NCBI GenBank assembly: GCA_030591125.1
Contig: JAUVBP010000072.1
Location: 1-6,315 of the forward strand
DNA: 6,315 nucleotides
Reading direction: 5' to 3'
DNA from: Candidatus Woesearchaeota archaeon
GTDB lineage: Archaea > Nanobdellota > Nanobdellia > Woesearchaeales > UBA11576
Shown: positions 5,074 through 6,315 of the stretch, piece by piece
How the letters are laid out: every line of letters begins with the position of its first letter
Position numbering within the stretch: position 1 is the first letter of the stretch
The notes under the pieces: generated by a model
Database searches by the model: none
Seen by the model: the letters and a program-made list of their open reading frames with translations, nothing else
Told to the model about the DNA's origin: nothing
Program-made: the position numbers and the translations under genes

Positions 5074-6315
5074 GGTATTATCGCCCCCACATATCCTGCG
5101 TGGTTGATGAGCGCTGTTGACGCAGGCTGGATGAAGTTATCGACGATCAGTCCTGGAAAAAGTCCTATGAATATGACAAGAGCTGCAAGAAGGAGCATGC
5201 CTGCCATCATCAGCTTAGGTACTTCTTTTGACCCCTTTGCAGATCTTTTCAGTGATCCAAGGAAAGCAGAATGGAATATCTTCATGAACACCGCCAAGGT
5301 CAAGACGCTCACTGCGATGGCGATTATCGAAAGCAGGGGATTAAACCTGAACACTGATTCATACAGCAGAAATTTTGAGGCAAAGCCGTTGAAAGGCGGT
5401 ATGCCTGATATGGCAAATGCGCCGATCAGGAAAAGCGCCGCAGTCCACGGCATCGTACGTGCAAGGCCGCCCATCTCATCCATATCTCTCGTCCCTATCC
5501 TATAGAATATGGCACCGGCAGCAAGGAAGAGGAGACTCTTGTAGAATATATCATTGACTATGTGGAATATCCCTCCGTTCAAGGCAGTGATACCGAAAGC
5601 GCTCAACGCCGCAGGATCGGACAGGACCGCAAGACATACACCTATCCCTAACAGCATGTATCCGGTCTGTGATATCCCTTGATATGCGATTGCCCTTTTG
5701 ATATCCTTCTGGAGAAATGCCATCAGCACACCCACTATCATGGATGCTATACCCATCAGTATTATTGTCCAGCCAAGCGCAAGCGTATTCGACTGTACGC
5801 CGAACAAGGTGAACATCACCCGCACGAGTGCATAGATTCCACTCTGGCTTATCACGACGAACAAGGCGGTGATCGATGCAGGAGTCCTGCTGTATACATC
5901 CGCAAGCCACATATGCAATGGCACTGCACCGCATTTCATGGCGAATCCTGCGATGAGCATGCACAAGGCAACCTTATCCAGGAGAGTGTATTCAATCATG
6001 GTCGAGAGCGCCGCGATATTCAGCACACCGTACTGTCCATACAATATCCCTATGGCAAAGAGGACAAACAATGCAGCTATGGTGCTTATCATGATATACT
6101 TGAATGCGGCTTCCGGCGCTTCATCATCATCACGCCAGAATGATATCAGCCCGGCAGATGCCAAGGACAACAGCTCGAGAAAGACGAACAGGTTGAACAG
6201 GTCTCCTGTAAAAAGCAATCCATTCATTGATGCGATGATGAGCAGGATCAATGCGTAATGTTTGCCTAACCGCTCATACTTCTTCATGAAGCAGAGGGAA
6301 TATACGATCACCGCA
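5070..6315 (-). CDS. mbhH: Membrane-bound hydrogenase antiporter-like subunit (MbhH; MrpD/NuoM/NuoN family), N-terminus beyond window
   Basis: About 414 codons are visible and the frame is open to the right edge. Full-length members have roughly 480-520 residues, so about 70-100 N-terminal residues are missing. It is a polytopic pump subunit that conducts H+ or Na+, driven by the redox reaction. Counting from codon 6311-6309: GDLFNLFVFLELL (36-48, with Glu46, the key TM5 glutamate of the family), AMKCGAVPLHMWLADVYSRT (124-143, with Lys126), KRAIAYQGISQTGYMLLG (205-222), HIVNDIFYKSLLFLAAG (250-266, with Lys258) and GIPPFNGFASKFLLYES (303-319, with Lys313). GDLFNLFVFLELL is more MrpD-like than NuoM-like. 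The codon at 6311 is an internal GTG, not a supported start. The operon promoter and any upstream Mrp-like genes (mbhA-G in Thermococcales) would lie to the right of the window. Confidence 0.93.
   Translation of the reverse strand, partial: AVIVYSLCFMKKYERLGKHYALILLIIASMNGLLFTGDLFNLFVFLELLSLASAGLISFWRDDDEAPEAAFKYIMISTIAALFVLFAIGILYGQYGVLNIAALSTMIEYTLLDKVALCMLIAGFAMKCGAVPLHMWLADVYSRTPASITALFVVISQSGIYALVRVMFTLFGVQSNTLALGWTIILMGIASMIVGVLMAFLQKDIKRAIAYQGISQTGYMLLGIGVCLAVLSDPAALSAFGITALNGGIFHIVNDIFYKSLLFLAAGAIFYRIGTRDMDEMGGLARTMPWTAALFLIGAFAISGIPPFNGFASKFLLYESVFRFNPLLSIIAIAVSVLTLAVFMKIFHSAFLGSLKRSAKGSKEVPKLMMAGMLLLAALVIFIGLFPGLIVDNFIQPASTALINHAGYVGAIIP

Noticed and set aside
1059..6315. Operon as respiratory complex I (Nuo) or F420H2 dehydrogenase (Fpo)
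   Set aside because: The large subunit keeps all four NiFe cysteines and the small subunit has CxxC rather than adjacent cysteines. Hydrogenase maturation genes are adjacent, and the gene order is that of Mbh.

Overview
The window holds most of a seven-subunit membrane-bound [NiFe] hydrogenase module, read right to left on the minus strand. Its subunit order matches the H-I-J-K-L-M-N half of the Mbh (group 4) hydrogenases of Thermococcales. Two maturation genes lie at the left end: a complete HycI-type protease on the plus strand, and the first 19 codons of hypC running off the left edge on the minus strand. I read the host as most likely an archaeon. The reasons are the Mbh gene order, a TATA-type promoter about 25-30 bp ahead of an ATG with no Shine-Dalgarno, strong SD motifs on some other genes, and frequent ATA (Ile) and AGG (Arg) codons. 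I cannot name a phylum from this, and some bacteria carry Mbh-like operons.

Layout: 1-58 hypC start (minus); 59-175 divergent intergenic region with a 12-bp tandem repeat and candidate promoters; 176-1036 double-domain hycI (plus); 1037-1058 a 22-bp convergent gap; 1059-6315 the operon (minus), in transcription order mbhH (start beyond the right edge), mbhI, mbhJ, mbhK, mbhL, mbhM, mbhN. The operon genes overlap by 4-8 bp or are separated by 1-18 bp, so they are almost certainly co-transcribed from a promoter outside the window. No stretch over 300 bp lacks a gene.

How they work together: the 2x[4Fe-4S] subunit MbhN probably takes electrons from reduced ferredoxin and passes them through the MbhJ cluster to the NiFe site in MbhL, where protons become H2. 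MbhK completes the peripheral arm. MbhM anchors it to the membrane, and MbhH with MbhI form the ion-pumping part related to Mrp antiporters and complex I. HypC helps deliver the Fe(CN)2CO group to the MbhL precursor, and HycI would clip the MbhL C-terminal tail once nickel is in.

The least ordinary points are the HycI protein, which is two protease-like domains fused in tandem with all three metal-ligand positions apparently kept in both; the 12-bp repeat between hypC and hycI; and a lysine-rich hexad-repeat tail on MbhJ. The rest is a well-preserved, conventional hydrogenase module; I do not see a wholly new system.
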